Source of the DNA: Halictus rubicundus | Lineage: Eukaryota; Arthropoda; Insecta; Hymenoptera; Halictidae | Reading direction: 5' to 3' | Assembly (NCBI RefSeq): GCF_050948215.1 | Contig: NW_027489019.1 | Span: 1-64,000, forward strand | Length of the DNA: 64,000 nucleotides | Shown here: piece by piece, positions 58,224 to 64,000 of the stretch | Layout: every line of letters begins with the position of its first letter | Numbering within the stretch: the first letter of the stretch is position 1 | The notes under the pieces: generated by a model | Database searches by the model: none | Told to the model about the DNA's origin: nothing | What the model saw: the letters and a program-made list of their open reading frames with translations, nothing else | Position numbers and translations under genes: made by a program

Positions 58224-61200
58224 AGGAAACTTTTTCCGTATCGGTCCTAGCCGATTTTCGACGTGATATCACTGTAATATAGACGGTTTCTAACAATATA
58301 TATCATAACACCAAACTCGCTACTACTATTATTTACCGAGGTATTAGCAAATAATGGACGGATGTACTACACCGTCGACAAAACTCTGGAAATTTTTCTA
58401 ACTCCCACCGCTAAGAGGAAACTTTTTCCGTATCGGTCCTAGCCGATTTTCGACGTGATATCACTGTAATATAGACGGTTTCTAACAATATATATCATAA
58501 CACCAAACTCGCTACTACTATTATTTACCGAGGTATTAGCAAATAATGGACAGATGTACTACTCCGTCGACAAAACTCTGGAAATTTTTCTAAGTCCCAC
58601 CGCTAAGAGGAAACTTTTTCCGTATCGGTCCTAGCCGATTTTCGACGTGATATCACTGTAATATAGACGGTTTCTAACAATATATATCATAACACCAAAC
58701 TCCCTACTACTATTATTTACCGAGTTATTAGCAAATAATGGACGGATGTACTACACCGTCGACAAAACTCTGGAAATTTTTCTAACTCCCACCGCTAAGA
58801 GGAAACTTTTTCCGTATCGGTCCTAGCCGATTTTCGACGTGATATCACTGTAATATAGACGGTTTCTAACAATATATATCATAACACCAAACTCGCTACT
58901 ACTATTATTTACCGAGTTATTAGCAAATAATGGACGGATGTACTACTCCGTCGACGAAACTCTGGGAATTTTTCTAAGTCCCACCGCTAAGAGGAAACTT
59001 TTTCCGTATCGGTCCTAGACGATTTTCGACGTGATATCACTGTAATATAGACGGTTTCTAACAATATATATCATAACACCAAACTCCCTACTACTATTAT
59101 TTACCGAGTTATTAGCAAATAATGGACGGATGTACTACACCGTCGACAAAACTCTGGAAATTTTTCTAACTCCCACCGCTAAGAGGAAACTTTTTCCGTA
59201 TAGGTCCTAGCCGATTTTCGACGTGATATCACTGTAATATAGACGGTTTCTAACAATATATATCATAACACCAAACTCCCTACTACTATTATTTACCGAG
59301 TTATTAGCAAATAATGGACGGATGTACTACACCGTCGACAAAACTCTGGAAATTTTTCTAACTCCCACCGCTAAGAGGAAACTTTTTCCGTATCGGTCCT
59401 AGCCGATTTTCGACGTGATATCACTGTAATATAGACGGTTTCTAACAATATATATCATAACACCAAACTCGCTACTACTATTATTTACCGAGTTATTAGC
59501 AAATAATGGACGGATGTACTACTCCGTCGACAAAACTCTGGGAATTTTTCTAAGTCCCACCGCTAAGAGGAAACTTTTTCCGTATCGGTCCTAGACGATT
59601 TTCGACGTGATATCACTGTAATATAGACGGTTTCTAACAATATATATCATAACACCAAACTCCCTACTACTATTATTTACCGAGTTATTAGCAAATAATG
59701 GACGGATGTACTACACCGTCGACAAAACTCTGGAAATTTTTCTAACTCCCACCGCTAAGAGGAAACTTTTTCCGTATCGGTCCTAGCCGATTTTCGACGT
59801 GATATCACTGTAATATAGACGGTTTCTAACAATATATATCATAACACCAAACTCGCTACTACTATTATTTACCGAGTTATTAGCAAATAATGGACGGATG
59901 TACTACTCCGTCGACAAAACTCTGGGAATTTTTCTAAGTCCCACCGCTAAGAGGAAACTTTTTCCGTATCGGTCCTAGACGATTTTCGACGTGATATCAC
60001 TGTAATATAGACGGTTTCTAACAATATATATCATAACACCAAACTCCCTACTACTATTATTTACCGAGTTATTAGCAAATAATGGACGGATGTACTACAC
60101 CGTCGACAAAACTCTGGAAATTTTTCTAACTCCCACCGCTAAGAGGAAACTTTTTCCGTATCGGTCCTAGACGATTTTCGACGTGATATCACTGTAATAT
60201 AGACGGTTTCTAACAATATATATCATAACACCAAACTCGCTACTACTATTATTTACCGAGGTATTAGCAAATAATGGACGGATGTACTACTCCGTCGACA
60301 AAACTCTGGAAATTTTTCTAAGTCCCACCGCTAAGAGGAAACTTTTTCCGTATCGGTCCTAGCCGATTTTCGACGTGATATCACTGTAATATAGACGGTT
60401 TCTAACAATATATATCATAACACCAAACTCGCTACTACTATTATTTACCGAGGTATTAGCAAATAATGGACGGATGTACTACTCCGTCGACAAAACTCTG
60501 GAAATTTTTCTAAGTCCCACCGCTAAGAGGAAACTTTTTCCGTATCGGTCCTAGCCGATTTTCGACGTGATATCACTGTAATATAGAAGGTTTCTAACAA
60601 TATATATCATAACACCAAACTCCCTACTACTATTATTTACCGAGTTATTAGCAAATAATGGACGGATGTACTACACCGTCGACAAAACTCTGGAAATTTT
60701 TCTAACTCCCACCGCTAAGAGGAAACGTTTTCCGTATCGGTCCTAGCCGATTTTCGACGTGATATCACTGTAATATAGACGGTTTCTAACAATATATATC
60801 ATAACACCAAACTCGCTACTACTATTATTTACCGAGGTATTAGCAAATAATGGACGGATGTACTACACCGTCGACAAAACTCTGGAAATTTTTCTAACTC
60901 CCACCGCTAAGAGGAAACTTTTTCCGTATCGGTCCTAGCCGATTTTCGACGTGATATCACTGTAATATAGACGGTTTCTAACAATATATATCATAACACC
61001 AAACTCGCTACTACTATTATTTACCGAGGTATTAGCAAATAATGGACAGATGTACTACTCCGTCGACAAAACTCTGGAAATTTTTCTAAGTCCCACCGCT
61101 AAGAGGAAACTTTTTCCGTATCGGTCCTAGCCGATTTTCGACGTGATATCACTGTAATATAGACGGTTTCTAACAATATATATCATAACACCAAACTCCC

Positions 61201-64000
61201 TACTACTATTATTTACCGAGTTATTAGCAAATAATGGACGGATGTACTACACCGTCGACAAAACTCTGGAAATTTTTCTAACTCCCACCGCTAAGAGGAA
61301 ACTTTTTCCGTATCGGTCCTAGCCGATTTTCGACGTGATATCACTGTAATATAGACGGTTTCTAACAATATATATCATAACACCAAACTCGCTACTACTA
61401 TTATTTACCGAGTTATTAGCAAATAATGGACGGATGTACTACTCCGTCGACGAAACTCTGGGAATTTTTCTAAGTCCCACCGCTAAGAGGAAACTTTTTC
61501 CGTATCGGTCCTAGACGATTTTCGACGTGATATCACTGTAATATAGACGGTTTCTAACAATATATATCATAACACCAAACTCCCTACTACTATTATTTAC
61601 CGAGTTATTAGCAAATAATGGACGGATGTACTACACCGTCGACAAAACTCTGGAAATTTTTCTAACTCCCACCGCTAAGAGGAAACTTTTTCCGTATAGG
61701 TCCTAGCCGATTTTCGACGTGATATCACTGTAATATAGACGGTTTCTAACAATATATATCATAACACCAAACTCCCTACTACTATTATTTACCGAGTTAT
61801 TAGCAAATAATGGACGGATGTACTACACCGTCGACAAAACTCTGGAAATTTTTCTAACTCCCACCGCTAAGAGGAAACTTTTTCCGTATCGGTCCTAGCC
61901 GATTTTCGACGTGATATCACTGTAATATAGACGGTTTCTAACAATATATATCATAACACCAAACTCGCTACTACTATTATTTACCGAGTTATTAGCAAAT
62001 AATGGACGGATGTACTACTCCGTCGACAAAACTCTGGGAATTTTTCTAAGTCCCACCGCTAAGAGGAAACTTTTTCCGTATCGGTCCTAGACGATTTTCG
62101 ACGTGATATCACTGTAATATAGACGGTTTCTAACAATATATATCATAACACCAAACTCCCTACTACTATTATTTACCGAGTTATTAGCAAATAATGGACG
62201 GATGTACTACACCGTCGACAAAACTCTGGAAATTTTTCTAACTCCCACCGCTAAGAGGAAACTTTTTCCGTATCGGTCCTAGCCGATTTTCGACGTGATA
62301 TCACTGTAATATAGACGGTTTCTAACAATATATATCATAACACCAAACTCGCTACTACTATTATTTACCGAGTTATTAGCAAATAATGGACGGATGTACT
62401 ACTCCGTCGACAAAACTCTGGGAATTTTTCTAAGTCCCACCGCTAAGAGGAAACTTTTTCCGTATCGGTCCTAGACGATTTTCGACGTGATATCACTGTA
62501 ATATAGACGGTTTCTAACAATATATATCATAACACCAAACTCCCTACTACTATTATTTACCGAGTTATTAGCAAATAATGGACGGATGTACTACACCGTC
62601 GACAAAACTCTGGAAATTTTTCTAACTCCCACCGCTAAGAGGAAACTTTTTCCGTATCGGTCCTAGACGATTTTCGACGTGATATCACTGTAATATAGAC
62701 GGTTTCTAACAATATATATCATAACACCAAACTCGCTACTACTATTATTTACCGAGGTATTAGCAAATAATGGACGGATGTACTACTCCGTCGACAAAAC
62801 TCTGGAAATTTTTCTAAGTCCCACCGCTAAGAGGAAACTTTTTCCGTATCGGTCCTAGCCGATTTTCGACGTGATATCACTGTAATATAGACGGTTTCTA
62901 ACAATATATATCATAACACCAAACTCGCTACTACTATTATTTACCGAGGTATTAGCAAATAATGGACGGATGTACTACTCCGTCGACAAAACTCTGGAAA
63001 TTTTTCTAAGTCCCACCGCTAAGAGGAAACTTTTTCCGTATCGGTCCTAGCCGATTTTCGACGTGATATCACTGTAATATAGAAGGTTTCTAACAATATA
63101 TATCATAACACCAAACTCCCTACTACTATTATTTACCGAGTTATTAGCAAATAATGGACGGATGTACTACACCGTCGACAAAACTCTGGAAATTTTTCTA
63201 ACTCCCACCGCTAAGAGGAAACGTTTTCCGTATCGGTCCTAGCCGATTTTCGACGTGATATCACTGTAATATAGACGGTTTCTAACAATATATATCATAA
63301 CACCAAACTCGCTACTACTATTATTTACCGAGGTATTAGCAAATAATGGACGGATGTACTACTCCGTCGACAAAACTCTGGAAATTTTTCTAAGTCCCAC
63401 CGCTAAGAGGAAACTTTTTCCGTATCGGTCCTAGCCGATTTTCGACGTGATATCACTGTAATATAGACGGTTTCTAACAATATATATCATAACACCAAAC
63501 TCGCTACTACTATTATTTACCGAGGTATTAGCAAATAATGGACGGATGTACTACTCCGTCGACAAAACTCTGGAAATTTTTCTAAGTCCCACCGCTAAGA
63601 GGAAACTTTTTCCGTATCGGTCCTAGCCGATTTTCGACGTGATATCACTGTAATATAGACGGTTTCTAACAATATATATCATAACACCAAACTCCCTACT
63701 ACTATTATTTACCGAGTTATTAGCAAATAATGGACGGATGTACTACACCGTCGACAAAACTCTGGAAATTTTTCTAACTCCCACCGCTAAGAGGAAACTT
63801 TTTCCGTATAGGTCCTAGCCGATTTTCGACGTGATATCACTGTAATATAGACGGTTTCTAACAATATATATCATAACACCAAACTCCCTACTACTATTAT
63901 TTACCGAGTTATTAGCAAATAATGGACGGATGTACTACACCGTCGACAAAACTCTGGAAATTTTTCTAACTCCCACCGCTAAGAGGAAACTTTTTCCGTA
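58224..64000. repeat. 192-bp satellite array, block 3 (about 30 monomers, runs off the right edge)
   Basis: Same satellite and orientation as blocks 1 and 2. It begins with the AGGA target copy and continues in phase with the monomer cut by Gypsy-B. It is made mainly of two tandem copies of a 13-monomer block (see next entry). No other content is seen. Confidence 0.98.
58230..63222. repeat. Higher-order duplication of 13 monomers (2496 bp, two tandem copies)
   Basis: Three private variants repeat exactly 2496 bp (13 x 192) apart: GTATAGGTCC (59201 and 61697), TATAGAAGG (60585 and 63081) and GAAACGTTTTCC (60727 and 63223). Copy 1 is about 58230-60726 and copy 2 about 60727-63222. The same three variants lie near 47.9-48.1 kb, left of Gypsy-B. 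Confidence 0.85.

Overview
The window is animal nuclear DNA, almost certainly from an insect and probably a hymenopteran (ant or another aculeate). That rests on the 5.8S and 28S D1-D3 sequence at the left edge and on the BEL/Pao and Ty3/Gypsy elements. No single-copy host protein gene is visible. Everything is ribosomal DNA, satellite DNA or LTR retrotransposon.

Layout. Bases 1-4116 are a minus-strand rDNA fragment: the 5' 1.2 kb of 28S, ITS2, 5.8S and part of ITS1. It ends abruptly at a 192-bp satellite, which fills 4117-19235, 35383-48444 and 58224-64000 (about 177 monomers) and carries nested higher-order duplications. Two full-length Ty3/Gypsy elements split the array, here called Gypsy-A (19236-35382) and Gypsy-B (48445-58223). 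They are related but clearly different (LTRs of 1738 bp versus 2179/2182 bp). They lie in the same orientation and entered the same point of the monomer, 1 bp apart. Gypsy-A is itself split inside its reverse transcriptase by an intact-looking BEL/Pao element on the minus strand (23830-30470) with identical-looking 455-bp LTRs and one 1716-codon gag-pol frame.

How the parts work together. Each Gypsy element has LTR, primer-binding site, gag, pol (protease, RT, RNase H, a long acidic linker, integrase), a hairpin, a polypurine tract and LTR, with no env. Gypsy-A pol reads through without damage except for the BEL insertion. Gypsy-B pol has a frame change in the linker, a 7-residue deletion in the integrase core and no integrase C-terminus, although its two LTRs differ only in simple repeats. 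It was therefore probably mobilised in trans by a relative.

The most interesting signal is a small basic protein gene inside the LTR of both Gypsy elements (118 and 109 codons), downstream of the TATA box and beginning at the first AUG of the predicted transcript. Between the two elements its codons differ mostly at synonymous positions, so it looks like a selected accessory gene. Next are the shared satellite target site and a hairpin just before the polypurine tract whose stem sequence differs between the elements while pairing and the CTACG loop are kept. All comparisons were made by reading; no alignment or database search was run.
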